Shown piece by piece: positions 1-4,993 of a stretch of 5,387 nucleotides of DNA; the stretch's first letter is position 1, and every line of letters starts with the position of its first letter. A program made the position numbers and the translations under genes. The notes under the pieces were generated by a model, which ran no database searches, had not been told where the DNA came from, and saw only the letters and a program-made list of their open reading frames with translations. This DNA is from an uncultured Blautia sp. (lineage in GTDB: Bacteria > Bacillota > Clostridia > Lachnospirales > Lachnospiraceae), in NCBI RefSeq assembly GCF_934371575.1, contig NZ_CAKRNY010000096.1, positions 1 to 5,387 of the forward strand, written 5' to 3'.

Positions 1-969
1 AAATGTTGCATCTCCTTGAGTGATATTTCCTGTTTCTATATCTTGTTTTTCAATCTCTATATCAGCGTATAGAAGTTCGAAGTTTACTTTAAAGTTTGGA
101 GTAGGGTCTTTTCTTTTTGCTAAATATACAACCTTTTGTTCTCCATCACCACCATATACGATATTACATTCGTATGATGAAACGTTGCTTTGATAAGTTA
201 TATTTCTAGCATAATCTTCTGATGTTATTTCGTAAGTAACGCTATTGCCATTTACACTAGCATTTACTCCTTTACTAGATGAAATATTAAAGTTTCCTAA
301 AACACCTTTTGAATCTGTGACAGTAACAGGAGTATTAAGTCCCATTTTGATTGTTGAATTATGGAATGAAGGTCTTCCTTGTGGTTGATTTCTTAACCGA
401 TTTATTTCATCAAGTTCAGGTGATACATCTAAGTATGAAGAACCATCTGGTGTATATGGATCATACCATCTAGCAACAACTTCCCAAATCAATAACTGAG
501 TTGCAACATAATATCGACTTGTTTGATGCCCTGGGTAATCATATCCGTAGTAAGAGATTTCCCAAATAGCTTGTCTTTGCCACTCATTTAACGAATCCCA
601 ATAGATATAATTTTCAGGATATTGACCACTTTCAGTAAATAATACTCCTGGTTGAATACAAAATACTGTATTACCGTTAATTGATATATGTGTGATATAT
701 GTGTATCCAAAATCATTATCAAACACAGGTATTTTTGCATATCTTTCTCCAATATGTGGTGTATTGATAGAGAAAGTACTGATACCTTCATTTTCTGTTG
801 AACCAAATACTTCGTCTATTGATCCTAGTTCAACAATTTCTTCTGTAGCATCATAACCTTCTTCGTTATTTTCTTCAGCGAATACAGATATTGTTCCTGT
901 ATTCATTGAAGTAACCATAATAAAAGTTGCCAAGAGTGTACTTAGCAACCTACTAAATTTATTTTTCAT
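1..969 (-). CDS. Thioester-domain surface adhesin, N-terminal 323 residues (runs off the window)
   Basis: Reading is open from an ATG at 969 to the window edge, 323 codons with no stop, preceded by a purine-rich site (AAAGGAAAAGGAA). Residues 1-31 are a Sec signal peptide: MKNKFSRLL, a hydrophobic stretch, then likely cleavage after SVFA. Residues about 70-165 match the thioester domain (TED) of Gram-positive adhesins. Cys104 lies in VFCIQPG and Gln158 in VATQLLIWE, the pair expected to form an internal Cys-Gln thioester that can bond covalently to a host surface. Residues about 215-300 are beta-rich. From about 302 the text ADIEIEKQDIETGN looks like the first strand of a SpaA/CnaB stalk domain, with Lys308 where the isopeptide lysine usually sits. 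More stalk repeats and an LPxTG anchor would be expected beyond the window but are not seen. TED, signal peptide and stalk start are read directly; an adhesion role is family inference. Confidence 0.88.
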   Translation of the reverse strand, partial: MKNKFSRLLSTLLATFIMVTSMNTGTISVFAEENNEEGYDATEEIVELGSIDEVFGSTENEGISTFSINTPHIGERYAKIPVFDNDFGYTYITHISINGNTVFCIQPGVLFTESGQYPENYIYWDSLNEWQRQAIWEISYYGYDYPGHQTSRYYVATQLLIWEVVARWYDPYTPDGSSYLDVSPELDEINRLRNQPQGRPSFHNSTIKMGLNTPVTVTDSKGVLGNFNISSSKGVNASVNGNSVTYEITSEDYARNITYQSNVSSYECNIVYGGDGEQKVVYLAKRKDPTPNFKVNFELLYADIEIEKQDIETGNITQGDATF

Positions 970-994
970 TTCCTTTTCCTTTCGTTACTTGAAA

Positions 995-1022
995 TTAAAA
1001 AAGAACTCATTTATTTGAGTTC
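995..1022 (-). terminator. Intrinsic terminator after the lipoprotein gene
   Basis: Read on the minus strand, GAACTCA (from 1022), a 6-nt loop and TGAGTTC (to 1003) form a perfect 7-bp stem followed at once by TTTTTTAA. The plus-strand exit has no T-run, so it acts on leftward transcription. It begins 9 nt past the lipoprotein stop and ends about 25 nt before the adhesin start codon, which leaves no room for a promoter between terminator and adhesin. Confidence 0.85.
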
Positions 1023-1030
1023 CAAAAGTG

Positions 1031-1672
1031 TTATTGAATTAACTGACCATTGCTCCATAAGTTTAATCCATAATAAGCAACACTATGGTCATTTCGGTAT
1101 ACTGGCTGAACAGAATAATTAGTTATTTCTATTTCGCCAAAATACATTACATCATTAAGATAATACTCTCCTTGATTTTCTGCTTCTTGTTCGCCCGAAA
1201 AAGTTGCGAAATAATAATTTGAATCTAAAATCTTATCACAAGGAAGATTTGGATCTACACCAACTTCACAAGCAACAGGTGAGGGAGTAGGTTTTGTTAG
1301 TTCTTCTGTTACTGATTCTTGTGTTTTTGGTTTTTCCACTGGAACATCAGGAATGCTAACAACTTCTTCTTTTTCTATCACAGGACTAGTAGTATCTTTC
1401 TTAGTTTGCGTTTCTTGCTTAACATTGGCTTGCTTACTAATAGTTTCTTTTTGAATTATCGGCTTATCTTCGATTTCTTCTTTTGCCTTGATATTAGAAT
1501 CTTCACTTATTCCTTTTTCAACTATTTTTTCGTTTGAAGATTTAATCACTTCAGTTTCAACGTTACTTGCTGAAAGAGAATTGTTTGATAACTCATTTAC
1601 TTCTTTTGGATTAGTACAACCACTCAGCAATATTACACAAGTTAATAAACCGACTAATACTTTTTTATTCAT
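1031..1672 (-). CDS. Small lipoprotein with long charged linker, function unknown
   Basis: A 213-aa protein with a textbook lipoprotein signal: MNKK, a hydrophobic core, and lipobox LSGC, so Cys19 would be lipidated and the protein held on the outer face of the membrane. Residues about 20-134 are a low-complexity linker rich in Glu, Lys, Thr, Val and Pro, probably extended and spanning the cell wall. The C-terminal 79 residues (135-213) look folded: CEVGVDPNLPC brings Cys135 and Cys145 close enough for a disulfide, followed by many aromatics (NYYFATF, EYYLNDVMYFGE, YYGLNLWSNG). The start has a good site (AGAGGTGA, about 6 nt away). It sits between parB and the adhesin on the same strand and ends at a hairpin terminator. 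I do not recognise the C-terminal domain. Membrane anchoring is well supported; any link to adhesin display or mating contact is inference. Confidence 0.85.
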   Translation of the reverse strand: MNKKVLVGLLTCVILLSGCTNPKEVNELSNNSLSASNVETEVIKSSNEKIVEKGISEDSNIKAKEEIEDKPIIQKETISKQANVKQETQTKKDTTSPVIEKEEVVSIPDVPVEKPKTQESVTEELTKPTPSPVACEVGVDPNLPCDKILDSNYYFATFSGEQEAENQGEYYLNDVMYFGEIEITNYSVQPVYRNDHSVAYYGLNLWSNGQLIQ

Positions 1673-1692
1673 AAAACTTCACCTCTAACATC

Positions 1693-1721
1693 ATCGTAAT
1701 AACTTCTTTAAAAAAAGACAA
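1693..1721 (-). promoter_or_regulatory. Possible promoter for the lipoprotein gene
   Basis: On the minus strand TTGTCT (1721-1716), a 17-bp spacer and TACGAT (1698-1693) give a sigma-A-like pair with ideal spacing but a poor -10. The predicted start would fall almost on the ribosome binding site, leaving next to no 5' leader. The gene could instead be read through from parAB, since no terminator is visible after parB. Confidence 0.25.
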
Positions 1722-1745
1722 AGATGCGATTACCTATAAGATACT

Positions 1746-1803
1746 TATATTAAGAAGATAGAGTATATTAAGAGGTAGTTATATATTTTTTTCTTGAGGT
1801 AGT
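1746..1803. repeat. Cluster of short direct repeats downstream of parB
   Basis: TATATTAAGAAGATAG (1746-1761) recurs 18 bp later as TATATTAAGAGGTAG (1764-1778), with ten identical leading bases. GAGGTAGT then appears twice, at 1772-1779 and 1796-1803, 24 bp apart. The cluster lies in the 192-bp gene-free gap between parB and the lipoprotein gene. Repeats next to parB are typical of partition sites (parS), but nothing here proves ParB binding, and AT-rich DNA gives chance repeats. Confidence 0.45.
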
Positions 1804-1864
1804 AAAGAATATACAGTAAGTATTAGGGGATAGAGTGTGAGAAAGGGGAATATACCAAACATGT

Positions 1865-2800
1865 CTATCTAGAATCACGATCACGATTTCGTTGTAAGAA
1901 CTTGTTGTAGTGTTCTAGAGCTTTGCATACATAATCTTCAGTTTCACTTATGGACATAGATTTTGGAAGTAAATTTCTAACTCGATCACCTCTAAAGACA
2001 ATCTTTTCTTTTTGATTTGGTTTTTCTTCTTCCATAATGACTTGAATAACTTCAGTTGTTAGTTTACCTTCATCAAATAACTTTCGCATACGAATTGTTT
2101 GTTCGTGTGAAGGAGTTAATTCATTCCCATCGATTTCATCAACAACATCTCTTTGTGCATCTTCATCAAGATATGAAAGCTCAACAGCAGGTCTCATCTT
2201 GATACGTCCTTCATCAACAAACTCCAAAAGTTCTGGAACTAAATTTGTTAAACGGATATAACGGTAAATTTGATTTCTGCTATCCCCACATTCTTGTGCT
2301 AATTCATCTGAAGCTCTTAACTTCGTCCCCAGTGGGGATAAAGTTAAATCTGTTCTTTTCCCTTGGCGATTCATAGCATCTAATCGCATTTTATATGCAA
2401 AGGCTTTTTCAGATGGAAGTATTTTAGATCTTTGACAATTACTTTCAACCATTAAGATAGTAGCTTCGTCTCTTGTAAGTTCGACAACTTCACATCTTAG
2501 AGTATCTAGCCCCACAATTTCACTCGCTCGTTTTCTTCTATGTCCGGATATTAACTCATATCTTCCATCTTCTTTAAGTCTTACCGTTGCAGGTGTAATA
2601 ACTCCTCTTTCTTTGATGCTTTCAACAAGCTGCATCATATCTTCATCATCTTTTACTTTAAAGGGGTGATCTGGAAAATCATCAATATCACTTATTGGAA
2701 TATCTTTAATTTTAGAAAGTTTTTCATCATCTCTTTGTTCTTGAGTGGAGAATAAGTCATCTAGACTCGTAAGAGTGAAGTCGCTCTTTCTTGCGGTCAT
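1865..2800 (-). CDS. parB: ParB/Spo0J-family partition protein
   Basis: A 311-aa protein with the ParB layout. Residues about 30-135 form the N-terminal CTPase/ParB domain: HPFKVKDDEDMMQLVESI and GVITP (46-70), the arginine-rich GHRRKRASE (86-94, equivalent to the GERRxRA box), and ESNCQRSKILPSEKA (119-133, equivalent to the ENLQR box, with Asn121, Gln123 and Arg124). A helix-turn-helix follows at about 163-185 (ASDELAQ ... SRNQIYRYIRL), which would read the parS site. The acidic and basic C-terminal third probably dimerises. Chromosomal Spo0J is of similar length, but the Cys in the ENxQR box and the accessory neighbours suggest a mobile-element version. The start at 2800 follows a strong GGGAGG site nine bases away and lies inside the last 44 bases of parA, so the two are co-transcribed and probably translationally coupled. 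It would load on parS and stimulate ParA ATPase. Confidence 0.95.
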   Translation of the reverse strand: MTARKSDFTLTSLDDLFSTQEQRDDEKLSKIKDIPISDIDDFPDHPFKVKDDEDMMQLVESIKERGVITPATVRLKEDGRYELISGHRRKRASEIVGLDTLRCEVVELTRDEATILMVESNCQRSKILPSEKAFAYKMRLDAMNRQGKRTDLTLSPLGTKLRASDELAQECGDSRNQIYRYIRLTNLVPELLEFVDEGRIKMRPAVELSYLDEDAQRDVVDEIDGNELTPSHEQTIRMRKLFDEGKLTTEVIQVIMEEEKPNQKEKIVFRGDRVRNLLPKSMSISETEDYVCKALEHYNKFLQRNRDRDSR

Positions 2801-3581
2801 CAGCTAACACCTCCCTTGTAAATTCGGTATATGCTTTTGATACTGAACTATTAGGTTCATAAGCATATATGCTTTTTCCTTTTGATGAAGTTTCAGCAGC
2901 TTTGATACCAGATGGTATCTGTGTTTTGTAGATTTTGATACGATTACCAAAGTTTACTCTTAATGCTTCTTGAGTGCTTTTAGCTAAGTTGGTTCGATTA
3001 TCAACTATAGTTAATAAGATTCCTTCAATGTTTAATTTAGGATTGATATATTTCTTAACTCTACTAACAGTCTGAAGTAATTGAGTCATTCCTTTAGCTG
3101 GTAAAAACTGAGCTTGTACAGGAATAATTACACTATCAGCAGCACTTAAAGCATTTAGAGTTATCATACCTAAAGAAGGCATACAATCTATTAAGACATA
3201 ATCGTAATTGGATTTAACTTCATTAAGATAAGTCTTAAGCGTTGTTTCTCTGGACATTGCATTAACTAGATTAAATTCCATAGCTGATAATTCTAGATTA
3301 GAAGGTAATAAATCTACTCCTTCAATATGATGAAGGATGCCACTTAATGGATTGTTATTACTTTCTTTAATCACATCAATAAGTTTACTAGCTAAAGTAA
3401 TATTAAGATTGTCACTATCTTGCCATCCTAAAGAAGTGGTTAGATCACCTTGTGGGTCTGCATCAATAAGTAATACTCTTTTACCTTGCATAGCTAAACC
3501 AATACCAAGATTTACTGTTGTAGTCGTCTTGCCAACTCCACCTTTTTGATTGCATATCGCAATCACTTTGCAGTTTGACAT
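2757..3581 (-). CDS. parA: ParA/Soj-family partition ATPase
   Basis: A 274-aa Walker-type ATPase of the small ParA (Soj) class with no N-terminal DNA-binding extension. The deviant Walker A is KGGVGKTTT (residues 13-21, with signature Lys13 and catalytic Lys18). Switch I/A' is LLIDADPQGDLT (Asp40 and Asp42), and Walker B is YVLIDCMPSLG (about 128-138, Asp132). VIIPVQAQFLPAKGM (151-165) is the conserved strand seen in Soj proteins, and the C-terminal basic residues (DDRKKERLHS) suit non-specific DNA binding. With ParB it would segregate the replicon by a nucleoid-bound ATPase gradient. The ATG at 3581 follows AAAGGAGG with eight bases between, so the start is secure. Small ParAs lacking an HTH usually leave operon repression to ParB; the palindromes just upstream (3604-3653) are candidate operators. 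Confidence 0.96.
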   Translation of the reverse strand: MSNCKVIAICNQKGGVGKTTTTVNLGIGLAMQGKRVLLIDADPQGDLTTSLGWQDSDNLNITLASKLIDVIKESNNNPLSGILHHIEGVDLLPSNLELSAMEFNLVNAMSRETTLKTYLNEVKSNYDYVLIDCMPSLGMITLNALSAADSVIIPVQAQFLPAKGMTQLLQTVSRVKKYINPKLNIEGILLTIVDNRTNLAKSTQEALRVNFGNRIKIYKTQIPSGIKAAETSSKGKSIYAYEPNSSVSKAYTEFTREVLADDRKKERLHSYESR

Positions 3582-3603
3582 TTAATTGTCCTCCTTTCTA
3601 CAT

Positions 3604-3627
3604 TAGCCATAAATCTACATATGGCTA
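3604..3627. promoter_or_regulatory. Palindrome 1 upstream of parA (8-bp arms, 8-bp spacer)
   Basis: TAGCCATA at 3604-3611 and its exact complement TATGGCTA at 3620-3627. It lies 22 bp before the parA start codon, directly upstream of the ribosome binding site. It could be an operator or an RNA hairpin that limits parA translation. There is no T-run after it, so it is not an intrinsic terminator. Confidence 0.5.
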
Positions 3628-3632
3628 TGTAA

Positions 3633-3653
3633 AGTCAAGAGAACATCTTGACT
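3633..3653. promoter_or_regulatory. Palindrome 2 upstream of parA (8-bp arms, 5-bp spacer)
   Basis: AGTCAAGA at 3633-3640 and TCTTGACT at 3646-3653 are perfect complements, five bases beyond palindrome 1. The compact arm-spacer-arm form suits a dimeric repressor or a ParB site as well as an RNA stem-loop. Confidence 0.5.
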
Positions 3654-3668
3654 ATAAATGTTAATTGT

Positions 3669-3697
3669 TTACTAGTATTTATCTCATCCCCTAGTAA
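3669..3697. repeat. Inverted repeat TTACTAG / CTAGTAA
   Basis: Seven-base perfect arms at 3669-3675 and 3691-3697 with a 15-bp spacer. Imperfect extension outward (TTAAT on the left, near-matching ATTAA on the complementary side about 3703-3708) suggests a longer stem in a transcript. The right arm overlaps the ATCCCCTAGTA motif (3686-3696). Confidence 0.4.
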
Positions 3698-3726
3698 GGG
3701 AAGTTAATAGGTAGTAAGTAGCTTTC

Positions 3727-3810
3727 TTACATCATAGGAATCTCACCTCTGCCGGGTTCTCCGCCAGCTCCGTAGAGAAGTATCATTATAATTTCAACTG
3801 TCATTGCCAT
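3727..3810 (-). CDS. Possible 27-codon micro-ORF in the parA leader (doubtful)
   Basis: On the minus strand an ATG at 3810 opens 27 codons to TAA at 3727: MAMTVEIIMILL, then YGAGGEPGRGEIPMM. The first half is hydrophobic and the second Gly/Pro-rich. Internal ATGs at 3804 and 3786 are alternative starts. None has a recognisable ribosome binding site, and the first start lies in the arm of a 7-bp palindrome (3810-3828). The GC-rich codons coincide with a stable hairpin (3747-3777), so RNA structure rather than coding may explain the composition. It could be a leader peptide, a small membrane peptide or chance. I do not recognise a family. Confidence 0.2.
   Translation of the reverse strand: MAMTVEIIMILLYGAGGEPGRGEIPMM
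3747..3777 (-). ncRNA. GC-rich hairpin, candidate structured element of the parA leader
   Basis: Read on the minus strand: CTCT, a 5-nt bulge, GCTGG, an 8-nt loop, CCGGC, AGAG. The GCTGG/CCGGC helix closes fully only with a U-G wobble on the minus-strand RNA; on the plus strand the same position is a C-A mismatch. That asymmetry points to a leftward transcript, the direction of parA. It is the richest GC patch in an otherwise AT-rich intergenic region and has no T-run, so it is not an intrinsic terminator. I do not recognise a known riboswitch core. Confidence 0.3.
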
Positions 3811-3828
3811 ATTAGAAGCTATCTAATA
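3810..3828. repeat. Palindrome TATTAGA-N5-TCTAATA
   Basis: Perfect 7-bp arms with a 5-bp spacer, similar in geometry to palindrome 2 (8-bp arms, 5-bp spacer) but with a different sequence. It may be a stem-loop of the leader RNA or a protein site. The left arm overlaps the first ATG of the micro-ORF on the minus strand. Confidence 0.4.
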
Positions 3829-4042
3829 CTTATATCAGGAGTTCTCGCTCATCCTATATTGTTATGTATTCATAGGGTTGTGGCGTACTTGATAAGGTAG
3901 CTAATCATTGAAACTAAAGTCCTATTAACTTGAATATTCAATTTTCAAAAAACAACTGTAAAAGTTAAAATTTTTAACCCCTACACTTGTTTGGACAGGG
4001 AAAGGCGAAACCAAACCCTAAAATTGAAAATTTCTTAAAAAA

Positions 4043-4064
4043 GTTATCAAAATGTTATCAAAAT
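4043..4064. repeat. Tandem 11-bp repeat GTTATCAAAAT x2
   Basis: Two exact adjacent copies (4043-4053 and 4054-4064), about one helical turn apart, in AT-rich DNA 94 bp before the start of the 4158 gene. The spacing suits a protein binding the same face twice (activator, replication iteron or integrase arm site). Two copies only, so the function is open. Confidence 0.5.
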
Positions 4065-4157
4065 ATTAAAAACACTCATTTAAGAGGGATAAATATTCCT
4101 TTATAGTGTAGTATTAAGAAATAAACAAACTTTAATTTGGCAAGGAGTTTTAATAGC

Positions 4158-4682
4158 ATGAAAAAGAGATTTCTTAAAATTGTGATAGGGATTGTTTTTG
4201 TTTGCATTTTATTCGTTGGATTTCTTTATGCAAACAATAACATCGGTATGACTTCGACCAATTTGGAAACGGATATTCGTTCATCGCAGAAGATTAAAGA
4301 TGATTGGGCGCTTGATGGGAGCGTTTCTAACACGATGGCTGCTTATATTTCTTATTCTCAAGACATGAGCGACCACACTTTTTTCGTCTATGTCAATCGT
4401 CCAGGACTTTCCTTCGGATATTTTTTTCGTGGAGGTGGAACTCTTTCGGGGATTCAAAGAGGAATTGTGGAGTTTACTGTAGAGGGATATAATGAACGAG
4501 CATTTATTTCTATGAATCAACAGCAGGTGCAACAACTTGAAATAGATGATGGCAACACAATTCAAGTGGTTGATATTGACCGCAATAAACCTTTTGCGAT
4601 TGTCTTGCCTATAAATGCGGGTAATATTACTTTTTATGATGTAAATAGAAATACTGTGGAATATCGGAATAATCCTCTTTGA
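4158..4682 (+). CDS. Membrane-anchored or secreted protein of unknown function
   Basis: A 174-aa protein. The ATG at 4158 is chosen because AAGGAG (4142-4147) lies ten bases upstream; an in-frame TTG at 4137 would place that site inside the gene. Residues 1-6 (MKKRFL) are basic and 7-24 form one hydrophobic segment, followed by YANNN. This could be a signal anchor or a signal peptide cut after Ala25; there is no lipobox Cys. The remainder (26-174) has no Cys, alternates beta-like strands with turns, and contains HTFFVYVNRPGLSFGYFFRGGG (about 73-94; Gly- and Phe-rich) and VLPINAGNITFYDVN near the end. It is expected to act outside the membrane. I do not recognise the family. It is transcribed alone, away from parA, and ends at a strong terminator. 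Its codons look less AT-biased than those of the leftward genes, which may mean a different origin. A cell-envelope or bacteriocin-immunity role is speculation from position only. Confidence 0.8.
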   Translation: MKKRFLKIVIGIVFVCILFVGFLYANNNIGMTSTNLETDIRSSQKIKDDWALDGSVSNTMAAYISYSQDMSDHTFFVYVNRPGLSFGYFFRGGGTLSGIQRGIVEFTVEGYNERAFISMNQQQVQQLEIDDGNTIQVVDIDRNKPFAIVLPINAGNITFYDVNRNTVEYRNNPL

Positions 4683-4710
4683 CAAATATCAGTTTGTCGA
4701 TAAAAAAAAT

Positions 4711-4746
4711 ATCCCTTTACTTATGAATAATCATAAGCAAAGGGAT
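4711..4746 (+). terminator. Strong hairpin terminator after the 4158 gene
   Basis: ATCCCTTT (4711-4718) pairs with AAAGGGAT (4739-4746), and CTTATGA (4720-4726) with TCATAAG (4731-4737). One A/C mismatch interrupts the stem and the loop is 4 bases. A T-rich tail (TTCTATTTATTT) follows on the plus strand, and an A-run before it gives eight Ts on the minus strand, so it can work in both directions. The rightward gene ending at 4682 is its obvious client. A smaller hairpin, GACAAA/TTTGTC (4681-4698), sits just ahead. Confidence 0.88.
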
Positions 4747-4968
4747 TTCTATTTATTTAACCATTTTAAGTAAGATATCATCTACTGCATATTGTCATAT
4801 CATATTGAAAATCCTAGGCTATATTAATACCACGATAGATGTTCTTGAGTATTTGGACATAGTTGCATGGATTTATACATTACTCATTCATGACAGTGAC
4901 TTGTTTACAAATCTGCAAAATTACAACAAAATTTATGTCTTTAGATAGGTTAAATACTCATAGAATTG
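4747..4968. other. Gene-free spacer before the bacteriocin locus
   Basis: Every frame is broken by stops and I find no coding remnant. The only pattern is CATATTG twice, 13 bp apart (about 4783-4802), too short to interpret. Upstream sequence needed for an activator of the bacteriocin promoter would lie here, but no recognisable paired regulator repeats are seen. Confidence 0.5.
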
Positions 4969-4974
4969 TATAAT
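4946..4974 (+). promoter_or_regulatory. Probable promoter of the lantibiotic-like locus
   Basis: A perfect -10 TATAAT is at 4969-4974. Seventeen bases upstream the -35 position (about 4946-4951, TAGGTT) is a poor match to TTGACA, which would suit an activator-dependent promoter or a weak one. The predicted start near 4981 falls on the AGGA ribosome binding site (4981-4984), so the leader would be very short. Confidence 0.5.
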
Positions 4975-4993
4975 AGTACTAGGAAATACGTTC

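Larger units (their letters stand above)
3582..4157. other. 576-bp gene-free control region between divergent genes
   Basis: No credible long reading frame exists here on either strand. The region contains the parA ribosome binding site, two tight palindromes next to parA, a longer-spaced inverted repeat, a GC-rich hairpin, another 7-bp palindrome, AT-rich mirror-like runs around 3937-4032 (AATTTTCAA and TTGAAAATT), a GTTTGG/CCAAAC pair (3989-3994 and 4011-4016) around a G/A-rich loop, and a tandem 11-bp repeat. I could not place a convincing -35/-10 pair for parA or for the gene at 4158. Its size and structure fit a long parA leader RNA, a partition locus or an origin. Confidence 0.6.

Noticed and set aside
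588..806. 72-codon minus-strand frame inside the adhesin
   Set aside because: Out of frame with the clearly homologous thioester-domain reading that covers the same bases.
1319..1688. Two plus-strand frames opposite the lipoprotein gene
   Set aside because: Phe/Ser-rich antisense translations of a Glu/Lys-rich linker, with no ribosome binding sites; the minus-strand lipoprotein is convincing.
3337..3549. 70-codon plus-strand frame opposite parA
   Set aside because: Antisense shadow of the Walker A region of ParA.
3901..3960. Resemblance of TTTTTTGAAAATTGAATA (minus strand) to rRNA spacer sequence
   Set aside because: Short AT-rich similarity only; no 16S, 23S, 5S or tRNA gene lies in the window.
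4137..4157. TTG start giving a 181-aa version of the 4158 protein
   Set aside because: It would place the AAGGAG site inside the coding sequence; ATG 4158 has that site at a good distance and begins with a normal signal sequence.
4281..4685. 134-codon minus-strand frame opposite the 4158 gene
   Set aside because: Antisense shadow without a ribosome binding site; it overlaps a well-formed rightward gene with its own terminator.
4811..4900. Possible remnant of a transposase C-terminus on the minus strand
   Set aside because: Only short stop-bounded pieces with no recognisable motif and no terminal inverted repeats nearby.
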